Assembly (NCBI GenBank): GCA_026874595.1
Contig: CM049318.1
Coordinates: 24,263,456-24,327,455, forward strand
Length of the DNA: 64,000 bases
Source: Sipunculus nudus
Lineage: Eukaryota > Annelida > Sipuncula > Golfingiida > Sipunculidae
Direction: 5' to 3'
Shown here: positions 25,778 through 36,872 of the stretch, one piece after another
Position numbering within the stretch: the stretch's first letter is position 1
Layout of the letters: each line of letters begins with the position of its first letter
Made by a program: the position numbers and the translations under genes
The notes under the pieces: generated by a model
The model's database searches: none
Told to the model about the DNA's origin: nothing
The model's input: the letters and a program-made list of their open reading frames with translations, nothing else

Positions 25778-26061
25778 TTTCGTAAAGTTGCTTCAATATT
25801 CTGCAGAAAAAAGAGAGATTTTTTGTATGAAATTTAAAATTCGACTGTATTTATTTTTCAAATATGATACCCAGTTCCATATTCCTTCAATTAATCTTGT
25901 TCATTCATTGACTGCTGGCCATCCATTTAGCCCAGGCCAGTTTCTGTGCCCTCAAATGTCACGTACATACGCCTTAAGCGCTCCTTAACTTACAAGTCCC
26001 GAGAAACGTTGCTATATACTTAACTGACTTTCTATATTGGAAACCTTGGGTCGAAGGATCA

Positions 26062-26094
26062 ATCGATCGATCGATCGATCGATCGATCGATCGA
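26062..26094. repeat. (ATCG)n microsatellite
   Basis: About eight tandem ATCG units, a self-complementary tetranucleotide, upstream of gene C. Confidence 0.9.
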
Positions 26095-26278
26095 GAGAGA
26101 AAGATGACCTTCACTCATTCTGATCTCAACTCTGAGCATTCAGTAACCACAAAAAAATATATAAGAGACACATGGTTAGAACATGTCGTAAAAAAGTAAG
26201 CTTACACAAGATACACACAGAGGAAACAAACAATCGCAGAGACAAAAGGGATCGTGATAGTATTGTTACTGCATATAC

Positions 26279-26279
<1 letters not shown>

Positions 26280-26328
<49 letters not shown>
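26280..26328. repeat. (TA)n microsatellite
   Basis: About 45 bp of TA dinucleotides upstream of gene C. Confidence 0.85.
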
Positions 26329-26329
<1 letters not shown>

Positions 26330-26330
<1 letters not shown>

Positions 26331-27615
26331 GAATAAAGAGATGTGTATAAAACCTTTCCAGAGTATATCCCGACTGACCCCGGTCCTCCTCGATCAGCAC
26401 ACAAACAGATGGTAAGTAGCTGGGCCAGCCTCTGCATGTAATGTTAATTTGAACAAGGCAGACGGCATTCTCAGCAGTTCATGACCCTTCGACCGCGTAC
26501 TGACCTCGATCATAATGGTAAATGTATAATGGCAGTGGCTGTGACATCGTACAAAGCTTAATTTAAAAGGTAGTCTCTCATCGCATTATAAATATTATAA
26601 ATTCGTGATCATTATCAAAAGCAGAATAATGCACAGTATACTAATATGCAGAGAGGGAGAAAGGGAGAGCAAAATAAAAGGTTTGCATGATGCTTTTAAG
26701 ATAATATTTATATGTAAAATTCAGACCTCCATCCACCAGTAGGTTTGATATAATATCGTTTAATAAATTACTGAATGTTCTAGGCAATAAAATTAGTGTT
26801 GTTATTGGATGAATAACGTTCTTTTATAAAATAATCCCCGCTTCTACCTTGTTTCTGATTATTGGAACAAGTTTGATCATAACAAATTTACAATATTAGG
26901 AGCCCTAATTTACAAAGACTAATTTCTAAATGTTTCATTTTTGAATTATTGCAATAAGAAAATAAATAATGACATTCAAAGAATCGTGCGTGTACATTGT
27001 CATATGACATTTCCTGAGTAACCGCTGAATTTTGTAAACCGGTGTTTACATTTATAAGAAGAAGAGCCAGATTTGCGAGGTTTGTCGCTTAACAATATGC
27101 TACCGTTCCAAGCAACAGAATTAGGTAATATTGGCAAGTTTCTTGATTTGATCCAGTGAAAACTTTCGTTTTCATTCAAAATACTAGAAATCTGCTTTCT
27201 GAGGAATGCAAGCCAAAACTTTCATGTAACCGGATCATATCCACACCCAAAGATAATCGATTTTTTTATTAAGATATTGCAGAAAAACACCATGAACTCA
27301 TCATGAGATTCCCGTCATAATTACGGGAATTAGTAATTTGTTGTGAACAATCACATGCTCACACAAATACACACACGAACGGGGAAAAAGCATAGCCTAA
27401 TTGCGGAGTGAAATAACGCAACCACAATATGTCGCCTAATAATTCGGTCAATCGACTATATAGCTGACGGCCACAGGATTCAACTCCGGCAAAGTCTCGA
27501 AGAAATAAAAAAGGAAAATCTCTGTAGGACCTTAGAAATTCGTTTTTTCCTGCCCTCGTTGAATATAGACAGAGCTACCAAAAGACCACAGGCCGCTCAT
27601 TAAAATAAGCAAAAT
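26330..27615. other. Region upstream of gene C, no gene recognised
   Basis: Should contain the promoter and any untranslated first exon of gene C. I cannot identify a TATA box or a leader exon with confidence. Confidence 0.35.
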
Positions 27616-27619
27616 CTTA

Positions 27620-28030
27620 AACCGAACCCAGTCTACTCACCGTCTTGTCTGCAAGAGGGGCTCATTACTATGCACAGATTCAGATCGACCTTCACTCTGC
27701 GCCGCTATGGTCACCTTGTCCATGACCTAAAAGCCAGATGACCTCCCCGACATTGCATCCCTCGGTGTTCAATCAAAGCAATCAAATACACACCGGTGAG
27801 AGTAAACCCAGTCGGTCAGTGGTCTGTTGGGGCACAGCCGGTTTGAATAGGTGTTTACAGAGGTCTTCGCTCAATAGGTCGGTCATTTGTCCAAAAGCAA
27901 ATTATAGCTGTTTGTACACACACACTTTATTATGAAACCGTCGTTTGGTAGGACAACACGGATCCTGAATAACTTCATTACTGTTATTTGTGTTACGTCA
28001 ACATTTTTCTGCGTGTGTTTTTCTTTGTCA
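27620..28030 (-). repeat. Inverted repeat right of gene C
   Basis: Partner of 17840-18285 in reverse complement. Together the arms enclose gene C and about 9.3 kb of sequence. Confidence 0.75.
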
Positions 28031-28166
28031 ACAATATCTGTAAATAACTCTGAATCCTGTCAAGGATATTAACTTTGGGTTAGTCTTTTCTTTTCAAATC
28101 CTCTTCCAGCATTTAGCGGTTTAAAGAAAGAAAGAAACGTATCGACTTAATTTGTCCAATTCATGG

Positions 28167-28169
<3 letters not shown>

Positions 28170-28250
<81 letters not shown>
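28170..28250. repeat. (TA)n followed by (GA)n
   Basis: About 44 bp of TA, then about 36 bp of GA. Confidence 0.9.
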
Positions 28251-28254
<4 letters not shown>

Positions 28255-28259
28255 CCGTG

Positions 28260-29560
28260 TTAGTCTGTGGTAGAAGTGTAGGTAAAGAGAAAGAGTTACG
28301 CTTTTTAAATAGATCGAACTTCGAGCTTTCGAAGCGCACTTTCGGCGTCAGGTGTTTAGTGGGTACGGGTACAGAATTGTTTATCTATGGTGAAAATACT
28401 TTGTATAGAGTCCATAATGAAAAAAAAAACAGTGTATTTACATTCTGATCGGATATTTAGTAATATTATAACCATGATGCCCCGTGTGGGCGTGGTATGT
28501 CGAATGTCAAAACTGGTCCGATCAGTTGGTCGAGGATGTGCCGCGAGCCGGATACCCAACCCTACTCCCTCTGTACGGGAGGGGAGATTCAGTTTCCCAA
28601 TGCTCTGGCCGGCCCGGGGGTTTTTCTCTCCATCCGCGACCATCGGACCCCTAAGATATACTCTGCTATAAGGCACCGGTATGCAGAGGAGAAAATAAAC
28701 ACAAACTCATAAACATAAAACTTATGATGCTTGCCACTTAAATTCATACAAAATGGTAAATTACTCAATAAAGTCACCAGCTGTGATCACAAAGTTTCCA
28801 GACATAATGACCATTGGACCAATATGCAAAACATACTTTTAGTGGCGCTATCTATGTTGACCTACTTAATGCAACACAACATAATTCTTTCAGGTTACCT
28901 TTATTGTCATAACTAATTACAGCCAGGTAAACCTACAGTATCAGGTCTACCCATTTGTCATTTGGTTCACACCGTCAGACTTGCTGTCCATCTGTAATTA
29001 TCTTTTCTTTTATTTGATCAGAAGAGAAGTTACTCAAACATTATTTGTGCTATAATTGTTCAACCCAGTAAAATCGCATTGGGACAGCCTGCATTGATCC
29101 AAGATCCCTTTTGCGTACATTATATCATGAGTCTTAGCTACAATAATTTATATGATAATTGGTCCCTATTAAAACATGTGTACTATCGAATGTATTGTCC
29201 AGAAAAAAAATATCTTATTTATTCATATAACTGATATATCATGACTGGTCGAATCTCAATCCATATACGATCTTATATAGCTCCAAGAGAGCCATCGTCG
29301 AAACAAGTACAAGGTTGGGCATTAAGTGAGGACCCTTGCAGTTCATATACATTATTTCTGTTTTTTTTTTCTACTATAACAAGTGCAAAGATGACAGCAT
29401 TCCTTTATTTGACTGGAAACTGGCAATGACAAGAAAAATTGTGTGTCCCTACATCAGACATTAACTAGAATAGGGGTAGTCGACAAGCGACTACGTGTAT
29501 CCGCCCAAATCAGGGTGGAACGGATGAAGTGAGGCATGGATTGAGTGGATGTGTGTTGCA
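28260..29560. other. Non-coding stretch, nothing recognised
   Basis: Short ORFs only. A GC-richer patch at 28470-28680 has no recognised protein in any frame. Confidence 0.4.
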
Positions 29561-29564
29561 TATT

Positions 29565-30640
29565 AGCATGGATGTCTGCAGCCGAAATGTGTATGTAGGT
29601 TGCGCCATCTACCACAAATTCAGAAAGCTGTCCAAGTTGTATACATATGCAAAGTTTTAGGCAGAAAAGTCAAAGCACTACATGTATATGGGTGATTTTA
29701 CACCACAGTAGACAAACAGAAGGACTTGTGCAAAAAATGGTGGCAGGGGGCGCCACCAATTGTGTGTATGATTATGAGTTATGTGAGATCTATACACGTG
29801 CAAAATTTCAGTGGGGAATATGTCCAACCAGTCCTGAAATATAAGCCTAAATGTTTGCAGCGTTAATATTAATGTAGGTGGCGCCACCTGCCAAGAATTC
29901 GAGAAAGCTATCCATGATGTAAAAACTTTTTAGGCAGATAAGTCAAACCACTACAGAGATAGTGATTTTAGCCCACGGCAGACAAACAGACAGGCGCTGC
30001 GCAAAAATAGTTGCAGCTGGCCCCTCCAGTTTTGTCTATGGTAACGAGCTATATGAGATCTATACTCATGAAAAATGTTGGCCCAATCGGTCAAACGGTT
30101 TCCGAGATGTGAGCTTGGATGACTGCAGCGTGAACGTGAATGTACGTGGCGCCACCTGTCATAAAATCAAGAAAGCTATCCAGGATGTGTAAAACTGCAA
30201 AATTTTAGACAGATATATCAAACCACTACAGAGATATGAGTGATATGATCCCACGGCAGACAAACAGACGGACGTTGTGTAAAAATTGTTGCAGGTGGCG
30301 CCACCAGTTTTGCCTATGAAAAAGAGCTGTGAGCTTGGATGTCTGCAGCGTGAACGTGAATGTAGGTGGCGCCACCTGTCATAAAATCAAGAGCGCTATC
30401 CAGGATGTATAGGCATTGCCGAATTTAAGGTGAATTAGTCAAACCATTGCAGAGATAAGAGTGATTTTAACCAAAGGCGAATGAACAGATAGACACTGTG
30501 CAAACATGGTTGCAGGTGGCGCCACCATTTTTTGTGTATGTTATAAAGCTATCCAAGGGCTACATTTGTAAAAAAACAATTCCTGATCGGTCAAACGGTT
30601 CCCGAGATATTTGGGTTATGTATGGAAACAGACGCACAAA
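29565..30640. repeat. Tandem array of about four units (225-280 bp) marked by ggtggcgccacc
   Basis: Units begin near 29565, 29850, 30115 and 30340. Each carries 'gtaggtggcgccacctg', 'gaaagctatccaggatgt', 'cagacaaacagacg' and 'gttgcaggtggcgccaccag'. The palindrome ggtggcgccacc occurs twice per unit, and 'tggcgcca' also occurs near 50982 and 51125, so this is a dispersed family that amplified locally. Confidence 0.75.
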
Positions 30641-31169
30641 TGGACGCTGGGCAGAGAGCAAAGGTCAGAGGTTAAAACAAAATCTGGGCTCAGCAGTTTA
30701 CATGTGACCCGAACATAATCCCGGGTTCATAAAATCCCGCCGAGCGGTTACGGAGGAATTCTCCGGATACCTACGCGGCGGCGGCGGCGGTCGGCTGAAA
30801 ATATAGTATCCGCAAAACTCTGTTTTGGCGGATACAATGATATCAAAATCAGTAACCATAAAGATCTACAAGAGTAAAACTAACAATTATGATATTTGAG
30901 TTTATCAATTATCGGTGGCGCAGTCTTCTTTTCCTTTTCAGCCTCTTTAATTATTATGTTTAGACTGAAAAAAAATATATATCAGTCATATCACAGTATA
31001 AGCTCCTTTTAGCTCACAATCATATACTTTGCCCCCTGTTCGTTTTTAAGCGTCTCACAAACAAGGGAATAGGATGTTATATTGGAAATTAATTTGCATG
31101 TGCTGTTTGCTATACCGACGATCTTACACTCTTATGTCCGACTCGTACGGGGCTTCAACTGATGGTTAA

Positions 31170-31690
31170 GAGTGTGAAACGTTTGCTGAAGAATTTGATA
31201 TGTTATATAATGCAAAGAAAACAAAATGTTTTATTTTTAACAGGGCGTATACAGCTAGACCAGATAAGATCGTTTTAAATGGTGTTTCCCTAGAATGGCA
31301 GGATTCTGTACAGTACTTGGGGAATACAGTAACTTGGAACTTGTCAGATTAAAATGACGTCTGCGGTAAAAGAGTCAAATTTATTGCAAGCTTTAACACC
31401 TTAACGGCGAATTTCGGATGTCTGTCTAGCAAAGTTAAGAACAGGTTATATTACTTATTGTTGTTCCTTTTACCGCAGTCAAACCTGGTTATTAAAGCAT
31501 AATTCAATTGATCAATTAGGTACACCATATAATAAGGCTCTGCGTCACCTAATATTGTACATGGATTAAGGGCTCTCCGGCTCTGATAAATATAATCAGC
31601 TAACGCTTTATAAATTTATTTCTGAACATGCAGGATGTGGCAAACGACTTTGTGAATTTTCTGACAAAGAGGGCTCAGTATAACTCAAGT
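31170..31690 (+). pseudogene. LINE (non-LTR retrotransposon) reverse transcriptase, C-terminal remnant
   Basis: The frame with 'NAKKTKCFIFN', then 'VQYLGNTVTWNL', then 'FIASFNTLTANFGCLSSKVK' resembles the post-catalytic thumb region of CR1/L2/jockey-type reverse transcriptases (K.K....F, YLG, then a region rich in N and L). Several in-frame stops and frameshifts are present. The catalytic FADD region is not preserved upstream. It is a dead 5'-truncated copy. Confidence 0.6.
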
Positions 31691-32023
31691 GGCGTACTTG
31701 GAGGCAACTTACGATATCTGGAAAGTCAGCTTTGGGGTACAACGCGACATCAGAAATATAAGGATACTTAAGAGACAGTTGATGATGGTAACAACATCCA
31801 TTAATTTAGATTTACTGTCAGAATTGATATATAACCAAAGATGGGATATGTCCCTCACATTTGACCTCCGATGAGGTTAAAACGGTAATTGATTTATTAT
31901 CAACCGATTTTGTAAGAGATATGGACTGAACTTTCATTTTTGTTTCCTTTTTTTCTGTATATCTTTCATTTATTTCATATTCTTTTCATTCCATATAATG
32001 TACTGTACTTCTTGTAAGAATTA

Positions 32024-32025
<2 letters not shown>

Positions 32026-32097
<72 letters not shown>
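32026..32097. repeat. (TA)n microsatellite
   Basis: The longest pure TA tract in the window, about 60-70 bp. Confidence 0.9.
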
Positions 32098-32098
<1 letters not shown>

Positions 32099-32277
32099 GC
32101 TATAATGTACTATTATCAGACCTTTATATTTCTCTCAATCTACAAAGTGCAATTAAAGTGTGCGCCACTGGTCACGTTTTTCAGCTTGTTATTTCTGTTT
32201 TTGACACCGGTTGCACACTACATAACACTCTAGTAAAAACACACAGTCCAGTTAAACAGTCTTATGACCATGTGAAG

Positions 32278-32575
32278 TGGCACCTCTCTGGATCCCGGCT
32301 GATGGCACCTCTCTGGACCCGGGTTTGCAGAATCTCTCCGGAAACAGGCTGGCAGCATTTTTCTGGTCACTGGGTGACAGCACAAATGGACTTCACTCTG
32401 GTCACTGGGTGGCAGCATCTCTCTGGACACCTCTCTGGTTACTGGGTGGCAGCACCTTTCTTGACACCTATGTGGTTATTGGGTGGTAGACATCTCTGGA
32501 CACCTCACGGGACAATGGGTGGCAGCACCTCTCTGGACACCTATCGGGTCACTGGGTGGCAGCAGCACCTCTCTT
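32278..32575 (+). repeat. Minisatellite of about 37 bp, eight or so units
   Basis: Unit core 'gggtggcagcacctctctgg', then 'acacctatcgggtcact', with length variation between units. It yields an apparent ORF (32158-32577) of repeated WQHLSGH-like segments, which I regard as a by-product of the repeat. Confidence 0.75.
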
Positions 32576-32579
32576 GACT

Positions 32580-33845
32580 CTCCAACGGGCGGCTCGCTTC
32601 TCAAGCCTGCAAGCTTCACAGACTGTGTGTCCTAACATTGAGTATGCACTCTTTAGCTGCAGAGTAAAAGCCTTGGATGGTTCATTTCCGGTGACATTCG
32701 TCCTTCTCCATTACGAGATCGTTCAATGCCTGTACAAACTGACATCGAGTCCATCATATTCACAATGAGTGTGTGGTCCTGTTCCTTGTCTCCATAAGTG
32801 GCATGGATAGGAACTGCAGGATTTCAAGGTTACCTCCGTTTAATATTATTTTATCCACAGTAGCAATGTACTCAATCAGAAGTCGGTTTGATGGTCCTGG
32901 TATTCAAATACCACTGGTCTCATGTGCTGCTCTCTTTAAAATTACCACAAGCAATTCAACACAAATAAATGTCCTTATCCTGTTCAAAACAGATACACTT
33001 CACTCCATTGATTGAATGATATGTTTGTTTAGCATAATCTTAAACAAAACTCACAGTATTAGTCAAACAGTTTTTATCTTTGGCCAAACAAAGAGACATG
33101 TTGTCCAAATGCGTGTTTGTTACTACTTGGCGTTGTAACTTAACCGTCACAGCGATCTGACCCGGACCTTGAGAAAATGACAAGACCCCTGATTTTATTG
33201 TCCTGCTTGCCGCAGAAACAACAAATTCTCAGGTATAAAAAGTTTAATATCAAACCGTTTTTAAAGTTGCTCAAGATACATCAAACTTCAGGACTATTGT
33301 AGATATTATATTGGAAAAATTAATACAGCCAGGTATATCATTATTTGTTCCATTTGTTCTTGCCTCATAATGGAGGTGGGTAACCCGCAAATTTTAACTG
33401 CATTTATTGTTAACAGAGGCCGTGTACATGTCATGTTTCCTTTCACATTCATTATTGGAATGCTGTGCATCAACTTCCACGCAAGAGCAAGATCTATTTG
33501 AACAAATTATGAAATTCATATATAATACCTTTGTATTGAGAATGGCTGTGCCGTAGGCACATCCTTAATACAACTTCAGAACATGATTTTCAACTGGTGT
33601 ATAATATTATTATTTATTACAAAGAATGTGATTTTCTGGATCAAATAAGTGTAATCGGGCAAAAATTACACAAACGCTTGCAAGAAAAAAAGCACTGAGA
33701 AACAGGTGGGCAAGATTCTTGGCACAGAATGAAAGGATGAAATCGTAATTAAAAATTTGAAAAAAAATAATTAACAAACCTGCATTTGTTTGAGTCGAAG
33801 TCAAATCTGTCCATCGTATCCAACGAGCAACGTTTCTTGGCCCTG
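32580..33845. other. Non-coding stretch, nothing recognised
   Basis: No gene or clear repeat seen. Confidence 0.4.
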
Positions 33846-33849
33846 TACC

Positions 33850-34190
33850 AGGACCGATTTAATCGGACCAAAAGAGCGAGGTGGCGGGGGTTTAAAACTT
33901 GATTTTCAGCTGGATGCACCATGCGACACTTCGCTGGCACACTCTCCTTGGTCAGATTGCAATTCTTTTCCCTTCGCCAGCCCTGGTGGTGATTCCCGTA
34001 GAATCTTGCTATACAAAGCAGCGGTTCAAACGAAGGAGATCTGCAGCGGTTAATATCTGCAGTGTATAACCGCTGCTTAAGGAGTGTTTCGCATGACCAA
34101 CGTATCATAACATAGAGTCTAGTGTGATCATATGGTAATCCTAATACTGTCAAAAGACCACCTGTATATGACCGATCGGTGGTCGTAGAA
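33850..34190 (+). repeat. Dispersed repeat family R1
   Basis: Contains 'agctggatgcaccatgcgac', 'cagtgtataaccgctgctta' and ends near 'catatgaccgatcggtgg'-like sequence. It is the reverse complement of 5195-5535. About 340 bp, no coding capacity. Confidence 0.6.
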
Positions 34191-34251
34191 GAATATTGTT
34201 GGTTGTGTTGGTTGTGAAAAAGTGTGAAAAAAAATTAATTGCGGTGATAAA

Positions 34252-34682
34252 GATTTGACTGTGTTAGAAACATGTTCCCCAGACGGGATTAAGTCGATTA
34301 ATAAAAGATATTATTTAAAAACAATACCAGAAAAGCCTGTTGCGGGAAAAAATAATTCAAACACATTCGACAACGACATCTAGCGGCAAGTCACACGAAC
34401 CAAGAGTTTTGTAAAGGACGCTTTGTAACTAGGGACTTTTCAACTTTCTTAATTGTCAACATTGTCTCATTGATTTTCAACAATGGCGCATGTACCCCGT
34501 TTTATACAAGCTTGTAGATAAACATACCCTAACATCCGTCAAAGAGGTGTTAAAAGAATTTATCCTAACAGAAATAACAACCAGTTCATTAATAGGTACG
34601 CATGGGTAGCAAGAAATCACATACATTATACAGTAAAATTCAGTGAAAAGGTGACGTTTATGCAGCACCGTTTTCTTCCCTA
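34252..34682 (+). repeat. Recent dispersed repeat family R3, copy 1
   Basis: About 430 bp nearly identical to 37978-38403 and in the same direction. It starts at 'aaacatgttccccagacggg' and ends at 'agcaccgttttcttcc'. No tRNA-like boxes, TIRs or coding frame are evident. Confidence 0.8.
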
Positions 34683-34689
34683 ATTAATC

Positions 34690-36045
34690 CTTCACGACAT
34701 ATTAATGTATTATGACTACTGGCGTTCTCGGCACATTCCTTTGCACGATGGGAAGCCTTTATTTCTTTATCTAAACTTAGCCCTCGAAATTAGCTCGGAA
34801 AGGTCGGACATTTCCCGTAAACGGCCCACAAAACGAGCTTAATGCCGAACCCTTGGGGAGCAACAAGTCGGTGGCATTTTTGCGATATCTTCGCTATAAA
34901 CCTGTTGATTAAATTTATATACACCCTAGCTTGTAAACGAATGCTTCTGTCCCAAAACACTTATAGTTTAAGTTTACGGTTTTGCCGTGTTTTGTATGAC
35001 TTGTTTAAAAAAAAATCAATAACAATTTTAAATTGAGTATACATATAGCTGACTTGTTCCCTGGTATTAATATGTTTAAAGAAATAGTTGTTTGCTGGTT
35101 GTGTGAAAGGGGAGGATTAAAGAGGGGTGGGGGTGGGGGCTTCAAATGGACAATGTTTCGTATTACACACGCCCTCTCAATTGCGCCAGAGTTTACATTT
35201 AGCTTTTATCAGTACTCAGTGGCCTAATCACCACTACGCTCAGGAGTTGCTACAGAGTATCTATTCTTTTTTAAGCTTGCAAAAACTTATTTCTTTGACT
35301 AGCTTTCAACATCAGGCAGTATAAGGTCCAGAAATAGCCAATTGTTTCAACTAGATCTGTTTGCGGGGTTCTTATACTCAGCAAATTAAAAAAAGAGCCA
35401 TATCAGTAGATGATTGTAACAAATGATTTCTTGAACATCATGACCCAGTGCAAATGTAGTATTACAAATATCAATACGTTTTCAGCGGTTTTAAAATGCC
35501 CATGCTTGTGGACATAATTGTTTTTACAAGTGCATTAATCCGATATTGACATCTTTCACAAATTTTAACAGAAAATGACTGTTTTAACCCTTTGAGACTA
35601 ACGGTTTGCTGATATCGACCATTTTCTAATCCCCTTGTGAGTAAAACAAAACATGATAGAGCCATGAAGAGTTTGCTATCAAAACTTCTATTACCATGGC
35701 AACACAATCTCGGTATTCTTTTTGAATCACCCAGTGTTCAATTTGACGTTCAGCTATTACCTCTACAACTGTCATATATTATTCCTTATTTTTTTAATTA
35801 TTTAATTTTCAAATAAATAAAAAATTTAAACACGGAAAAATTCGACCAGCGAAAATGTATTTGTTTATATGTCTGAATAACTTTTGACACCATTCGATTA
35901 AACAACACACTAGGTTACCAGTAATGAATAACTTTCATCTAAACTGGAGTGATGATCGAGTCCCAAGGCGTTAACGTAGATATTATAAATTTTCAAAACT
36001 AATACATTGGTTGATTACAAAGACTGAACAAGAAGAATATCAGTA
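34690..36045. other. Non-coding stretch
   Basis: Possible divergent R1-like fragment around 35110-35200 ('gggcttcaaatggacaatg', 'acgccctctcaattg'). Otherwise nothing recognised. Confidence 0.35.
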
Positions 36046-36558
36046 GAAACCACTCAAACGGCATGGAGGAGAAAACTGTCTGGACAACTACATGACGGTA
36101 TGAAGGTTTTATTAAGTAAAAATATAAAAACATTTCACGCACCACCATAAACAAGTTGCATGTGTTCATATATGTATATCTAAAACTGTACATGCATTGC
36201 ATATGTTTCGTAAACATATTTCCCAGAGGGAAATGTTGTTTCAACACGTGATTTGATCGTATGTCCTGTGTCGCACATGTTCAACCACTTCGCTAGAAAA
36301 GTAAACTCCACTAGAGAGACAGTTCGGTACGCTTTTACATACATATAATATATATATATATATAGTTATTTATAACATATACGTTTTTTGCTTTAAAAAC
36401 AGTTAAATTGCTAATATGACCTGCAGGTTTTTAAATACTTCATTTTTTCCTTGATTTTGTACAGAAATAATAAATATTGTTAAACTAAAATAAACTACAG
36501 TTTCATAACTGCTCAAAATAAGGATATGCGGAATACTAACTACAGGACTACAATGGTA

Positions 36559-36561
<3 letters not shown>

Positions 36562-36619
<58 letters not shown>
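36562..36619. repeat. (TA)n microsatellite downstream of gene B
   Basis: About 56 bp of TA, inserted in the 3' flank relative to gene A. Confidence 0.9.
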
Positions 36620-36623
<4 letters not shown>

Positions 36624-36872
36624 GAGTCGATAGGAGAAGTGGGTAAATAATTTCATTGAATCTAAAGTTTAATAAACTGTGTATCGTATCGTGAGCGAAA
36701 TATCGGAATACGTATCGTGATATAATGTATCGAAACAGCCGTACTGAAATATCGGAATACGTATCGTGATATAATGTATCAAAACAGCCGTACTGCGTCA
36801 ATATTTACAAACATATTTGTGCTGAATAAAAATTACAGGTAAAGTGAAAATGGCCTGAAAGTGGCCTTGGTT

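Noticed and set aside
29565-30640. CRISPR-like array of spaced repeats
   Set aside because: Units are 225-280 bp with variable internal similarity and the genome is eukaryotic; this is an interspersed repeat amplified in tandem.
32158-32577. 139-codon ORF with repeated WQHLSGH-like segments
   Set aside because: It coincides with a 37-bp minisatellite and has no conserved domain; the open frame is a by-product of the repeat.
5195-34190. Extension of the A/B inverted duplication to 5.2 kb and 34 kb
   Set aside because: The matching sequence is dispersed family R1, which also occurs at 1195 and 10500, so it does not prove longer duplication arms.
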